Source: Micavibrio sp. UBA5703
GTDB taxonomy: Bacteria; Pseudomonadota; Alphaproteobacteria; Micavibrionales; Micavibrionaceae
Length of the DNA: 39,584 bases
Assembly: GCA_002420015.1 (NCBI GenBank)
Contig: DIHF01000064.1
Coordinates: forward strand, 79,613 to 119,196
Direction of reading: 5' to 3'
Part shown: positions 1 to 8,576 of the stretch, one piece after another
Numbering within the stretch: position 1 is the first letter of the stretch
Layout: the number at the start of each line of letters is the position of its first letter
Translations under genes and position numbers: made by a program
The notes under the pieces: generated by a model
What the model was told of the DNA's origin: nothing
Database searches by the model: none
What the model saw: the letters and a program-made list of their open reading frames with translations, nothing else

Positions 1-285
1 ATCTTGTCGTCTTTTTGGACTTTATACTGTTTTCCGCCAGTCTTTATTACAGCAAACATAGTCTTTCCAGCCACCATGATTTACGAAGACGCGTATATAT
101 ACATGTATTTACAGGAGTGTCAAGGAATACTGGGCGTTTTTAGAGGTAAGAAATGGCCGGGAAGATCGAAAGATTATGGATAAATCAGCGTATAAGTTGT
201 GACTAATTTATAAAAACCGCATCAAATCAGCCCGTTATTGGTAGTAAAATTCGGGCAGAACATAGATCAACCATTTCAGAAAGAA

Positions 286-1185
286 ATGACAATGACCATA
301 GGTATAGGACTGCCTGCGTTCGACATCAACAAACTAGCCCAGTCTTTATTAGGGCGATCTTCCTCCTCCGACCATGTCCAAGAACATCACGGGCACAGCG
401 GCCCCGGCAAATCGGGTGAGGCGAGGGGGCATCACGGCGATAAGGTCGTCCTTTCCGAGGAAGCACAAAACCTTCTCAGCAACCTACAGAATGCATTTTT
501 TAGTCAGCGCCAGAAAGATATCGGCTTTGCCTCACAACAGCTAAAGGCGTTGCAGGAGCAGATCAGCTTTGCCTCGGCGCTTCTGGAATCCGCTACAGAT
601 GAACAACAGGGCATTATCCTTGATTTCATCAATGACCTGATCGGAAGCCTTGGGGAGGCCGGCGGCGCCATTGGCGGGTTACTGGGTGGAGATCAGGGCG
701 GGCTAGATAGCTTGTTTAATGGAGCAGCCGCCAATACGGGCAACCTTTCCCTCAGTTACGCCGAAAAGCTTAATGTCGAGTTGAACATTACCCGTATCTC
801 CGAGCGCACCGAAAGCCTTGAAGTCACGCAGGGTGAGGATGGCAGCATTACGGTCGAGCATAATGTAACCGAAACCGAAATCATCCAAACCGAACTCAAG
901 ATCGAGCGCGAGCAAAGCCTCGTTGTGCAGCAAAATGCCGGAAACGACAATTCAGGACCTGGCGCGCATGGAAGACAAAACGCCGATCTTCATCACCTTT
1001 TGAACGAGTTCCGCGATACGATCCGCCAATTCGCCGACCTGCTCAAAAAATTCGGGGAGCGTTTTGGCAATAATGATGATCTGTTGAATACGCTTGCTCA
1101 ACTTGTCGGGCAGTTGCTCGGCGGTGAACAGGCCCCGGCTCCCGAAAGCAGCAGCGAGCCTGTTCTGGTCGATCTGGCGGCTTAG
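286..1185 (+). CDS. Hypothetical protein with His-rich N-terminal patch
   Basis: I do not recognise this 299-residue protein. The ATG at 286 (or 292) is preferred over an in-frame TTG at 238; neither has a strong ribosome binding site. No signal peptide or clear membrane helix is visible. Residues 25-53 are rich in Ser, Gly and His (His 30, 34, 35, 37, 49, 50). Residues around 130-150 form a Gly-rich stretch with hydrophobic residues. Residues 170-220 look like alternating beta strands with many Glu and Thr, and the C-terminal third is helical and amphipathic. The gene meets sitD tail to tail, with the two stop codons overlapping by a few bases. The His patch beside a metal importer is suggestive only. 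Nothing recognisable as a promoter was found in 1-285. Confidence 0.6.
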   Translation: MTMTIGIGLPAFDINKLAQSLLGRSSSSDHVQEHHGHSGPGKSGEARGHHGDKVVLSEEAQNLLSNLQNAFFSQRQKDIGFASQQLKALQEQISFASALLESATDEQQGIILDFINDLIGSLGEAGGAIGGLLGGDQGGLDSLFNGAAANTGNLSLSYAEKLNVELNITRISERTESLEVTQGEDGSITVEHNVTETEIIQTELKIEREQSLVVQQNAGNDNSGPGAHGRQNADLHHLLNEFRDTIRQFADLLKKFGERFGNNDDLLNTLAQLVGQLLGGEQAPAPESSSEPVLVDLAA

Positions 1186-2072
1186 GATCTAAGCGCGCCG
1201 TATTTCGGTGCAAAGAGCATGGCCGCTACCTGTAACGCGCCTGCGGTGACGGCAATCACGCCGGACGCGCTTAAGGAATGCTCAAAGCCGATCCATAACG
1301 GCACTATGGCCGCGAGCGCATACCCCAAAAATCCGCAAATGGAACCGATAATAGCCGCCAGTTTAAGTTGTGCCGCGAGGTCATCGCAAAACATACGTGC
1401 TGTCGCCGCCGGACAGATGAACATTGCAATGACGATGATCGAACCTGCGGCTTCAAACGCCGCCACGGCGGCCAGCGCAACCAGCACCATCAGCAAGCTG
1501 TCGTAGCGCGAGACTTTATAGCCCATCGTCGCGGCCATCACCGGATCGAAGCTGGTGATTTTAAATTCCTTGAAGAAGGCAGCCACGGCAACGATAACCA
1601 GAACCAGCAACGCCGCCAGCATCACAATTTGATGCGGTATCGTTGAAAAGTTTCCGGGATCTGGCCAGTAGGTCAGTTCGAGCGCGCCATAGAGGGCATG
1701 TTGCGCGTCGAGGTGAACCTTGGAGCCTATTTTCGTTTCCAGCAGAACGATGCCGAGCGCAAACATCGCCGTGAAGACAATACCCATCGCCGCACCGGGT
1801 TCTATTTTTCCGTAGGTCTTGATGAAATTAATTAAAAGAACCGAAACAAGACAAGCCGCCAGCGCGCCACCCATCATATACAGGGGGTTGATGCCGCCGA
1901 AGAGGAGAAAGCCCACGGCAATCCCCGGCAGCACGACATGGCTGAGCGTATCGCCCATAAGCGCCTGCCGCCGCAGCAGAAGAAAACTTCCCAATATCGC
2001 GCAGATGGCGCTGGCCAGAACAGCAACCAGAATTGCAGGCAGGTCAATTTGAAGAAACTCTTCAAGCGGCAT
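1182..2072 (-). CDS. sitD: Manganese/iron ABC transporter permease, SitD-like
   Basis: Second inner-membrane permease of a cluster C9 (MntB/ZnuB/SitD family) metal importer. It has eight or so hydrophobic segments and the family motif around the early cytoplasmic loop (RRQALMGDTLSHVVLPG), which contacts the ATPase. I start it at the ATG at 2072, giving 296 residues with AGGGTG just upstream; a longer reading to 2144 would add 24 residues lying inside sitC. It overlaps the end of sitC by 11 nt, a sign of translational coupling. Together with SitA, SitB and SitC it should import Mn2+ (possibly Fe2+) from the periplasm. Two different permease genes in one operon is the SitABCD/MtsABCD arrangement rather than the single-permease ZnuABC type. 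Confidence 0.88.
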   Translation of the reverse strand: MPLEEFLQIDLPAILVAVLASAICAILGSFLLLRRQALMGDTLSHVVLPGIAVGFLLFGGINPLYMMGGALAACLVSVLLINFIKTYGKIEPGAAMGIVFTAMFALGIVLLETKIGSKVHLDAQHALYGALELTYWPDPGNFSTIPHQIVMLAALLVLVIVAVAAFFKEFKITSFDPVMAATMGYKVSRYDSLLMVLVALAAVAAFEAAGSIIVIAMFICPAATARMFCDDLAAQLKLAAIIGSICGFLGYALAAIVPLWIGFEHSLSASGVIAVTAGALQVAAMLFAPKYGALRS

Positions 2073-2970
2073 GACGCACCCTAAAGAATGAGGAAAGAGC
2101 GCCCCGGCGCGGCGAAAATAAGAAACCAAATGCAAAAAATACACACGCCGTTAGCACGATCGTTGCACCTGTCGGAAGATTGGGAAGGGTGGCCGACAAA
2201 GCGCCGCCGATAAAACAGCTTGACGCGCCGAAAGCGGCAGCAAGAAAAACAAGTCTTGGCATATCGTCAGTCCAAAATCTTGCCGTGACGGGAGGTATGA
2301 TAAGGAGGGCGACGATCAAAACAAGGCCAACCGTTTTTAAACCGACGCAAACGACGACAATCATCAGAGCCAGCAGTGCGATGTCGAGCTTGGCGTAAGG
2401 CTGTCCGCTGCTTTGTGCGTAGGAAAAGTCAAAACAGATAAGCGTAAGTTCCTTGAACAATAGTATTGCGGCTACAGCTACAAGCGTGCAGGTAACAAGG
2501 ATGATAATGGATTCATTCGCGCTCAATCCAGAAACCTGCCCGAGCAGAAATGTTTCAAGTCCGGCTTTGCTGCCGGCCTGCAAACGCTGGATGATACTAA
2601 GCAGAACCACACCGCCGCCGTAAAAGACACTGAGTACGCTTCCGATGGCGACGTCCTCGTTCAGGCGCGTATTTGTCTTTATCCATTGCACGCATAGTCC
2701 GCCCAAAAGCGCCATAAGCGCAGCGCCCGCCATCAACGTAGGCAGGTGTCGTCCGTCGTTAAGGCCAAGAGCCAACGCGGCAAGAAACCCAAGGCCAACA
2801 CCTGGCAAAGTGGCATGACTTATCGCATCGCTGAGCAGTGCGCGTTTTCTTAGATAAACGAAAGAGCCTATCACGCCGCAAGCAGCGCCCAGCACAAACG
2901 TACTGAGCAGAACAAGGTTGCTGTTATATCCCGCCTGAAATGTCAGGACATTAAGGAGATCACGCCACAT
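2062..2970 (-). CDS. sitC: Manganese/iron ABC transporter permease, SitC-like
   Basis: Inner-membrane permease of 302 residues, the first of the two permeases in the operon and paralogous to SitD. Multiple transmembrane helices are obvious, and the conserved ATPase-coupling loop reads RKRALLSDAISHATLPG, nearly the same as in SitD. It ends with a short basic tail after a 'SPRRGAL' motif typical of this family. The start overlaps the sitB stop by 11 nt and the stop overlaps the sitD start, so sitB, sitC and sitD are probably translated as a coupled unit. The expected role is to form the membrane channel as a SitC-SitD heterodimer that receives metal from SitA. Confidence 0.88.
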   Translation of the reverse strand: MWRDLLNVLTFQAGYNSNLVLLSTFVLGAACGVIGSFVYLRKRALLSDAISHATLPGVGLGFLAALALGLNDGRHLPTLMAGAALMALLGGLCVQWIKTNTRLNEDVAIGSVLSVFYGGGVVLLSIIQRLQAGSKAGLETFLLGQVSGLSANESIIILVTCTLVAVAAILLFKELTLICFDFSYAQSSGQPYAKLDIALLALMIVVVCVGLKTVGLVLIVALLIIPPVTARFWTDDMPRLVFLAAAFGASSCFIGGALSATLPNLPTGATIVLTACVFFAFGFLFSPRRGALSSFFRVRHAA

Positions 2971-3691
2971 CGGCTATCACCGGCATTTTGTAGGCCCGCG
3001 CCAGGTTGCCAGCAGACAAAACAGTTTTGATCGGCCCTTCGCTGATTTTCGTTCTGTTCAAAAGAAGGGCTTCATCAAAAAAACTGCCCACGCTTTGCAG
3101 ATCGTGGTGAACGACTAAAATGGTTTTCCCTTGTTTCTTAAGCGCAATCAGTATGTCGATAATGATTTTCTCGCTGGCCATATCCACCCCGGATAATGGC
3201 TCGTCCATCAGATAAAGCTCTGCGTTCTGGGCCAGCGTGCGCGCCAGAAACACGCGCTGCTGCTGGCCGCCGGAAAGCTGGCCGATCTGGCGTCCGGCGT
3301 AATCGGCCATGCCGACCTGTTCGAGATAAGAAAGAGCTTTGTCTTTATGCTCTTTCTTCACGCGGCGCATAAAGCCGATCTGGCCGTACAGCCCCATCGC
3401 CGCAACATCGAGCGCCGAAATCGGGAAGTCCCAATCGACGCTGCTGCGCTGAGGCATATAGGCGATTTTGTTTCTTTGAGAATCCAGTTTTTCGCCGAAG
3501 AACTTCACTTCCCCCGTGCAAGGTATCAGCCCCATTGCAGCTTTTAGAAAAGTCGATTTTCCTGCGCCGTTCGGACCGATAACGGCGATCAGGCTCGACT
3601 GTTTCGCTTCAAAATCTATACCGGAAAGGGCAGGCTCATCCTGCAATCGGTAATGAACGGAGAGGTTGCTGACGGATAACGGCGAAGGCAT
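2960..3691 (-). CDS. sitB: Manganese/iron ABC transporter ATP-binding protein
   Basis: Cytoplasmic ATPase of 243 residues that powers the metal importer. Walker A is GPNGAGKST at residues 39-47, the ABC signature LSGGQQQ is at 139-145 and Walker B LYLMDEP at 159-165, followed by the D-loop SGVD and an H-loop histidine in VVHHDL. Length and motifs are normal for MntA/ZnuC/SitB ATPases. It begins 3 nt after the sitA stop and overlaps sitC, so it belongs to one minus-strand operon running sitA-sitB-sitC-sitD. Metal specificity cannot be read from the ATPase; it comes from the binding protein and the neighbouring mntR. Confidence 0.9.
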   Translation of the reverse strand: MPSPLSVSNLSVHYRLQDEPALSGIDFEAKQSSLIAVIGPNGAGKSTFLKAAMGLIPCTGEVKFFGEKLDSQRNKIAYMPQRSSVDWDFPISALDVAAMGLYGQIGFMRRVKKEHKDKALSYLEQVGMADYAGRQIGQLSGGQQQRVFLARTLAQNAELYLMDEPLSGVDMASEKIIIDILIALKKQGKTILVVHHDLQSVGSFFDEALLLNRTKISEGPIKTVLSAGNLARAYKMPVIADVA

Positions 3692-3694
3692 GCT

Positions 3695-4654
3695 TTACCG
3701 CCCTTTTTTAAAAGACCCGGCATCGCCGCCAAGGGCCGCAGCAATGGTTTTTACGTTGTGGTCCATCATGCCGATATAGGTGCCCTCGTAGGTTCCGGCC
3801 TTGCCCATGGCGTCGGAATAGAGTTCGCCGCCAACTTCTACTATGTGGCCTTGCGCGGCTGCACCCTCGATAAGTGCCTTGATATTGCGGTCGCTGACGG
3901 AGCTTTCGACGAATACGGCGGGGATTTTGCGCTCAACAATCTTATTCACGAGTTCTTCTATTTTTCTAAGGCCGGCTTCGCTTTCCGTTGAGATGCCCTG
4001 AATGCCGATCACTTCGATGTTGTACGCCGCGCCGAGGTAACCGAAAGCGTCGTGCGCCGTAAGCAAAACCCTGTTTTCCCCGGGAATTGATTTAATGCCC
4101 TCCCGCACATGCGCATCAAGCTCCTTGAGCGCCTCCTTATAAACAACAGCGTTTTCGGCAAAAAACTCTATATGCTCGGGATATTTAGCACCGAGGGCAT
4201 TTTTAACAATATCGGCAGCGGCAATCCATTTTTTTACATCCATCCAGATATGCGGATCGTGCCTTTCGTTACAGGGAAGACCGAGAAGAGAATCTTGCGG
4301 CAGCCCATCGGAAATGGATACGGCAGGTTTTTCAGAGGCCAGTTTTTCAAGCATTTCCACCATCTGCCCTTCAAGGTGGGAACCGTTGTAAAATACCACA
4401 TCTGCGCGCTCGAGCTTGACGACATCGGAACGGGTAGGGCGGTAAAGATGAGGATCGACCCCGCTGCCCATCAGAACATCTACCCTGACCTTGTCACCGC
4501 CAACATTGGTGAGGATATCGCCGATCTGCGCCGTGGTAACGACGATATAAGGTCTGCCGCCGATCTTTTCCTCCGGCTGCGGCCTCAAAAGAAAGGCCGA
4601 ACCAATCGAAACAAGGAAAATAAGACCCGCAACCGCAATAAAGATTTTCTTCAT
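3695..4654 (-). CDS. sitA: Metal-binding periplasmic protein of Mn/Fe ABC importer
   Basis: Cluster A-I (TroA/PsaA/ZnuA family) solute-binding protein of 319 residues. Residues 1-22 form a signal sequence or signal anchor without a lipobox Cys. The expected metal ligands are visible: His69 (GVDPHLYRP), His135 (DPHIWMD), His201 (TAHDAFGYL) and Asp281 (YSDAMG), the TroA-like set. The His-rich loop typical of zinc-specific ZnuA is absent, and the divergent gene is mntR, so manganese (or iron) is more likely than zinc. It leads the operon sitABCD. The start at 4654 has no clear Shine-Dalgarno. A candidate promoter and MntR box lie in the 95 bp upstream. The metal preference is an inference from context. 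Confidence 0.9.
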   Translation of the reverse strand: MKKIFIAVAGLIFLVSIGSAFLLRPQPEEKIGGRPYIVVTTAQIGDILTNVGGDKVRVDVLMGSGVDPHLYRPTRSDVVKLERADVVFYNGSHLEGQMVEMLEKLASEKPAVSISDGLPQDSLLGLPCNERHDPHIWMDVKKWIAAADIVKNALGAKYPEHIEFFAENAVVYKEALKELDAHVREGIKSIPGENRVLLTAHDAFGYLGAAYNIEVIGIQGISTESEAGLRKIEELVNKIVERKIPAVFVESSVSDRNIKALIEGAAAQGHIVEVGGELYSDAMGKAGTYEGTYIGMMDHNVKTIAAALGGDAGSFKKGR

Positions 4655-4679
4655 GAATATGCCATAAACTTATAATTAC

Positions 4680-4709
4680 AGTGTACAGTAAATAATGTAG
4701 CACAGGCAA
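4680..4709 (-). promoter_or_regulatory. Candidate sitABCD promoter
   Basis: On the minus strand, TTGCCT (complement of 4704-4709) is separated by 18 nt from TACACT (complement of 4680-4685). Both hexamers match the sigma70 consensus in four of six positions. Transcription would begin about 19 nt before the sitA ATG. The -35 element lies inside the candidate MntR box, as expected for a repressed promoter. This is a by-eye assignment; another A/T-rich hexamer (TATAAG) lies closer to the gene but lacks a partner. Confidence 0.35.
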
Positions 4710-4714
4710 CACTT
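4693..4714. promoter_or_regulatory. Candidate MntR operator (MntR box)
   Basis: A 22-bp imperfect palindrome with half-sites TAATGTAGC and GCAACACTT separated by ACAG. As I remember it, the Escherichia coli MntR box has half-sites AAACATAGC and GCTATGTTT with a 4-nt spacer; this site has the same architecture and agrees at 14 of 22 positions, best in the centre. It lies between the divergent sitA and mntR genes, overlapping the candidate sitA -35 and abutting the candidate mntR -35 (TTGACA at 4715). This suggests control of both genes by MntR. The match is partial, so confidence is moderate. Confidence 0.45.
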
Positions 4715-4743
4715 TTGACAATAGGCTGTAAATGGAGCATATT
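4715..4743 (+). promoter_or_regulatory. Candidate mntR promoter (leaderless)
   Basis: A perfect -35 hexamer TTGACA (4715-4720) is followed after 17 nt by CATATT (4738-4743). The ATG at 4750 then lies 6 nt after the -10 element, so transcription would start at or next to the start codon. The same geometry is seen at dacA and at the promoter near 18912. If real, the upstream ATG at 4732 would lie inside the promoter spacer and could not be the start. The -10 is weak (four of six). Confidence 0.4.
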
Positions 4744-4749
4744 CAGGCC

Positions 4750-5184
4750 ATGGTTAAGAATCCTAATCTTGCGGACCCCAAAAAGCAGGCCAGGCGCTTC
4801 GAGCGCGTGCGCGAGGCGCACCAGACCGAAACGGCAGAGGATTATGTCGAACTGATTGCCGACCTGATCGAGGCCAACGGCGAGGCGCGGGTTGTCGATC
4901 TGGCGGAGCGTTTCGGCGTATCCCATGCAACAGTCAACAAAATTATCCTGCGTCTGAAGAAAGAAGGGCTGGTTAACAGCCAGCCCTACCGCTCGCTTTT
5001 TCTAACACAAAAGGGGAGCAAAATTGCCGAAAGTTGTAAGGAACGGCATATCCTGATCGTCAAATTTCTTAAGTGCCTTGGCGTCAGCGATGAAAATGCC
5101 GAACTCGATGCCGAAGGGGTCGAACATCATGTCAGCAAGGAAACCCTCAAAGCGTTCGAGCAGTTTATTGCGAGCAAGAAATAA
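4750..5184 (+). CDS. mntR: Manganese-responsive transcriptional regulator MntR
   Basis: DtxR/MntR-family repressor of 144 residues from the ATG at 4750, or 150 from the ATG at 4732. An N-terminal extension (about residues 1-22) is followed by the REAHQTE motif seen in enterobacterial MntR, a winged helix-turn-helix at about 47-80 (DLAERFGVSHATVNKIILRL), and the metal-binding dimerisation segment with CKERH (96-100) and DAEGVEHHVS (120-129). There is no SH3-like third domain, so it is the short MntR type. It probably binds Mn2+ and represses the divergent sitABCD operon. I favour 4750 because of the promoter geometry; 4732 has a weak AGG upstream. The gene ends 7 nt from the convergent ArsB/NhaD-type gene. 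Confidence 0.9.
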   Translation: MVKNPNLADPKKQARRFERVREAHQTETAEDYVELIADLIEANGEARVVDLAERFGVSHATVNKIILRLKKEGLVNSQPYRSLFLTQKGSKIAESCKERHILIVKFLKCLGVSDENAELDAEGVEHHVSKETLKAFEQFIASKK

Positions 5185-5191
5185 CCAAGAC

Positions 5192-6562
5192 CTACCCGTG
5201 CAGCTTGCCGTTATAGAAGTCGAAAAATACAACCATTATCACTGTGGCAATCAAAAGAGTGGCGATAACAATCGGCGTACCCTTTCTGAACCAAAGGCCG
5301 GGGGTTATCGCGAGGCTGGGATCGCCTTTTTCCTTTGCGATCCGCTCGCTAAGCGAGACAACAAAGACGTTCGCCGTTGCCCCGATATGCGTGCCGTTCC
5401 CGCCGATCCCGACGCCAACCGATAGCGCCCACCAGAGGGGCGTTACATGAATGCCCTGCGCCTCCATACCCAGAATGATCGGGATCATGGCCGCCGTGAA
5501 AGGTATGTTGTCGATAGCCGCTGAAAGAATGGCCGAAACCCACAGCAACACAATAGTGGCCAGCAACAAATCCTTTTCAACAAAAGGCTGGATATTTTGC
5601 GCTATCATTTTCAGGAAATTGCTGTGCTCAACCCCGCCGACGATCACAAACAGCGCCACAAAAAACATCAGGAGAGAAAGCTCGATTTCCACAAAATAGT
5701 CATCCGGATTTGTATCTTTCGTGAAAAGAAGCAAAACGGCCAATCCAAACGCCGCGACGACCCATGCCTCCCAGTGAAGTTTGCCATGCATGATAAAAAG
5801 GCCGATCATCAGGACCATCACAACAAGCGCAATGTTCCATGTGCGCTTGTCCTTTATTACGGGCTTGACGGAAACACCTTTTCCCTTGGACGGTTTTGAA
5901 AAAGTGTCGTTGAACACCAGGCGCATCAGCGCCAGCGTCCCGAGCCAGATGCAAAATACGATCCCGCCCATGTGATAAAAGAAGGTATTGAAATCGATCC
6001 CGGCGGCCGAGCCTATCATCAGGTTCGGCGGGTCGCCAACAAGGGTCGCCACGCCTCCGGCGTTGGAGAGCATGGCCGCCGCCAGCAAGAAGGGAACTGG
6101 CGTTACCTTCAATGCCTGACAGATCAAGACAATTAGCGGGCCGAAAATAACCACGGTCGTCACGTTATCCAGCAGCATTGAAATCAAGGTTATGGCGGTT
6201 CCCATCAAGGCCATAAGCAGGAACAAGCGGCCCTTGCTGAAATTGGCGATGGAATAGGCCATAGCCTCAAAACCGCCCGTGGGAGCCATAATTGCAACAA
6301 CAGTCATCATTGCTCCAAGCAGCAATACAACGTTCCAGTCTATCGCCTCAAGCGCGAGCTCCGGGTTGTAAAAGCCCGTGATCTGCCCCGCGATGACCAT
6401 CGCCCCGGCACCCGCCATGGCCACCCGCGTTCTGTGGATATGGTGAAGCCCTTCGGTAAAGAGAGCGGCGAATGTAGCCACAAGTATTATTGCGGACACC
6501 AGCATTGGCGTGTCGAATACGTAAGGCCCCTGATGTATGACTTCCTGCGCCGCCGTTACCAT
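5192..6562 (-). CDS. ArsB/NhaD-type ion transporter (IT superfamily)
   Basis: Polytopic inner-membrane carrier of 456 residues with about eleven to twelve hydrophobic segments. Diagnostic motifs of the ArsB/NhaD group of the ion transporter superfamily are LLDNVTTVVIFGPL in the first half, GDPPNLMIGSA, and their counterparts DNIPFTAAMIPI and GGNGTHIGATANV in the second half. This internal duplication is typical of the fold. The substrate could be Na+/H+ exchange (NhaD-like) or an anion; the sequence does not decide. A good ribosome binding site (AGGAG) lies 10 nt before the ATG at 6562. Its neighbours are TrkH on the same strand, 21 nt upstream, and convergent mntR. Pairing with a potassium channel fits a role in ion homeostasis. 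Confidence 0.8.
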   Translation of the reverse strand: MVTAAQEVIHQGPYVFDTPMLVSAIILVATFAALFTEGLHHIHRTRVAMAGAGAMVIAGQITGFYNPELALEAIDWNVVLLLGAMMTVVAIMAPTGGFEAMAYSIANFSKGRLFLLMALMGTAITLISMLLDNVTTVVIFGPLIVLICQALKVTPVPFLLAAAMLSNAGGVATLVGDPPNLMIGSAAGIDFNTFFYHMGGIVFCIWLGTLALMRLVFNDTFSKPSKGKGVSVKPVIKDKRTWNIALVVMVLMIGLFIMHGKLHWEAWVVAAFGLAVLLLFTKDTNPDDYFVEIELSLLMFFVALFVIVGGVEHSNFLKMIAQNIQPFVEKDLLLATIVLLWVSAILSAAIDNIPFTAAMIPIILGMEAQGIHVTPLWWALSVGVGIGGNGTHIGATANVFVVSLSERIAKEKGDPSLAITPGLWFRKGTPIVIATLLIATVIMVVFFDFYNGKLHG

Positions 6563-6583
6563 GATTTCAATCTCCTATAAACT

Positions 6584-8032
6584 CTAATAACGCCAAAAAT
6601 GAGGTGAAAAAAGTACAAGTACCGTAAGAATTTCAAGCCTCCCGAGAAGCATACCAAAAGACAACATCCATGTAGCGGAATCCGGAAGAGATTGAAAATT
6701 ACCCACCGGGCCGATAATGCTTCCTATCCCGGGACCGACATTGGCGATCGCCGTTGCCGCGCCGCTAAAGGCAGTTTCGATGTCCAGCCCCGTCCACAAA
6801 AGCCCCAGCACCAGAAACACATTCAGGACAACGTAAAGAAACATAAACGCCATGACGTTGATGGTAAGGCTGGTATCCAGAAGTTTTCCCTGATAATGCG
6901 GCGACGTCAGCATGATATTGGGGAATATCAACCTGATGAATTGCCGCTTTGTCGTTTTGAAGGCAACAATCAGCCTCATAACTTTTATTCCGCCGGCAGT
7001 CGATCCCGTACAGCCGCCCACATAGGTCAAAAAGAAAAATATGCCGGTAATGAAGGGGCTCCAGATTGTGTAGTCGGTGGTGGCAAATCCCGTCGTAGAA
7101 AGCACCGATACGACATTGAACGATGCTAATACGAAAGCCTCGTCGATCGGCTTGACACCATGGAAAACAAGCCATGCAACGATTACAACTGTTGAAGCAA
7201 GCACGATCGCCAGAAACCACTTTGTCTGCTCATCCTTGTGGTAGGCAAACTGGCCAAGAAACATGTGCCGGACAAATAAAACGAACGGCAAGCTTCCAAG
7301 AAACATAAAAACTGTCGCCGTAAGTTGAATCGGCGCACCCTTGAAGAAAGCAAAAGAGCTGTCATGCGTTGAGAACCCCCCGGTCGACAATGTTGCCAGC
7401 GCGTGATTTACAGCATCGAAAAAGCTCATACCCAAAAAGTAATAGGCAACGGCGCACAATGCACATAGCGCAACATAGGCAATGATAAGGCGTAAAACCA
7501 GTTCGCGGGCTTTGGGAATGAATTTATCCGAGCGGTCCGATGACTCAGCCTGGAAAAGCTGCATCCCGCCAATGTTCAGGAAGGGGAAAAGAAGCATGGC
7601 AAAGGCGATGATCCCCATGCCGCCGATCCCTTGCAGCATGGAACGCCACAGCAATACGCCTCGGGACATTGAATCGAGCCCGGTCAGTATCGTCGATCCG
7701 GTCGTCGTTATCCCGGAGACGCTTTCAAAGAAGGCATCGGTAAAAGAAATGTTGATGTCGGCAAAATACAAAGGCGCAGCGCCCACCAGCGCAAACACCA
7801 GCCAGCTCACCGTTGTAAGGAAAGCACCGTCCCTGATGCCAAAACGGTCAAACTTTCCCCACGATGAAATCGTAAGCCCACCGCCAAGAAAAAGACACAC
7901 CGCCGCGCAAAACAAAAATGCAAGCACATTGGGCGACCCGGCAAAGTAATCGACGATCGCCGGAATAATCATCGCCACACCAAGAATGACCATGATCATA
8001 CCGCACGTAAAAAAAGTAACTTTGAAATTCAT
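6584..8032 (-). CDS. trkH: Trk-type potassium uptake protein TrkH
   Basis: Potassium-translocating subunit of the Trk system, 482 residues, matching the usual TrkH/TrkG length. The four selectivity-filter-like loops can be seen: SGITTTGST (about 106-114), LSTGGFSTHD, LSTTGFATTD and NVGPGIGS, each with the conserved Gly after Thr/Val. The fold consists of four M1-P-M2 repeats plus extra N-terminal helices. The regulatory NAD/ATP-binding partner TrkA is not in this window. The gene is followed by the ArsB/NhaD-type carrier on the same strand, and the pair may be co-transcribed. AAAGG lies upstream of the ATG at 8032. Confidence 0.92.
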   Translation of the reverse strand: MNFKVTFFTCGMIMVILGVAMIIPAIVDYFAGSPNVLAFLFCAAVCLFLGGGLTISSWGKFDRFGIRDGAFLTTVSWLVFALVGAAPLYFADINISFTDAFFESVSGITTTGSTILTGLDSMSRGVLLWRSMLQGIGGMGIIAFAMLLFPFLNIGGMQLFQAESSDRSDKFIPKARELVLRLIIAYVALCALCAVAYYFLGMSFFDAVNHALATLSTGGFSTHDSSFAFFKGAPIQLTATVFMFLGSLPFVLFVRHMFLGQFAYHKDEQTKWFLAIVLASTVVIVAWLVFHGVKPIDEAFVLASFNVVSVLSTTGFATTDYTIWSPFITGIFFFLTYVGGCTGSTAGGIKVMRLIVAFKTTKRQFIRLIFPNIMLTSPHYQGKLLDTSLTINVMAFMFLYVVLNVFLVLGLLWTGLDIETAFSGAATAIANVGPGIGSIIGPVGNFQSLPDSATWMLSFGMLLGRLEILTVLVLFSPHFWRY

Positions 8033-8102
8033 TCAGGCCTTTCTTTAGACTTTCACGCCTGAGGGTATATTATGTAGTTTTCGAGGCTTTGGGGAGTGCC
8101 TT

Positions 8103-8561
8103 ATGGTTTTACTGATGAAAATATTGGGCGGCCTTGTATTTTCGCTCACCTTGGCGGGGATCGGCTTTTACCTGTGGATGTGGTGGGCCTGGACGCCCAA
8201 GCCGCCGAAACCTTCCGAACCGTATATGTCCGGCGTGGTCAAAGAGGGGATTATCGGCCAGGATATTGCCGGGCAGGGGGTATCTTATGCAATCCACTGG
8301 GAGGCACCCGATCCTCAATCGCCGAAAAGCTACATGGTCGACACATGGCTGTCCTCTGCCCCGGAAGAACGTAGAAATATCCTTTACGTTGAAGGCAATC
8401 CCACCCCCGTCGATGTAAAAATCACGGAACCCGGATTTATTGAGGTTTATTTCGATGGCCCTTTGTCCGGCGGAGCAGACGGGATGAGGATCGGTGTTGA
8501 CGAAAATTACACCCGCTACGGCCAGATTACCGTGATTAACGGCAAGGTTAGGGCAGACTAA
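8103..8561 (+). CDS. Hypothetical membrane-anchored protein
   Basis: I do not recognise this 152-residue protein. Residues 4-28 form one transmembrane helix or uncleaved signal anchor ending in a Trp-rich segment, followed by a Pro-rich linker (TPKPPKPSEP, about 31-40) and a soluble domain of about 110 residues with alternating hydrophobic residues suggesting beta structure. The domain is probably periplasmic. The ATG at 8103 has GGGGAG 7 nt upstream; a second in-frame ATG is at 8115. The gene is divergent from trkH across 70 bp that contain the inverted repeat TCAGGC/GCCTGA (8033-8038 and 8057-8062). It ends 15 bp from the convergent tRNA-Ser. Confidence 0.7.
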   Translation: MVLLMKILGGLVFSLTLAGIGFYLWMWWAWTPKPPKPSEPYMSGVVKEGIIGQDIAGQGVSYAIHWEAPDPQSPKSYMVDTWLSSAPEERRNILYVEGNPTPVDVKITEPGFIEVYFDGPLSGGADGMRIGVDENYTRYGQITVINGKVRAD

Positions 8562-8576
8562 GCCCGTATCTTCAAA

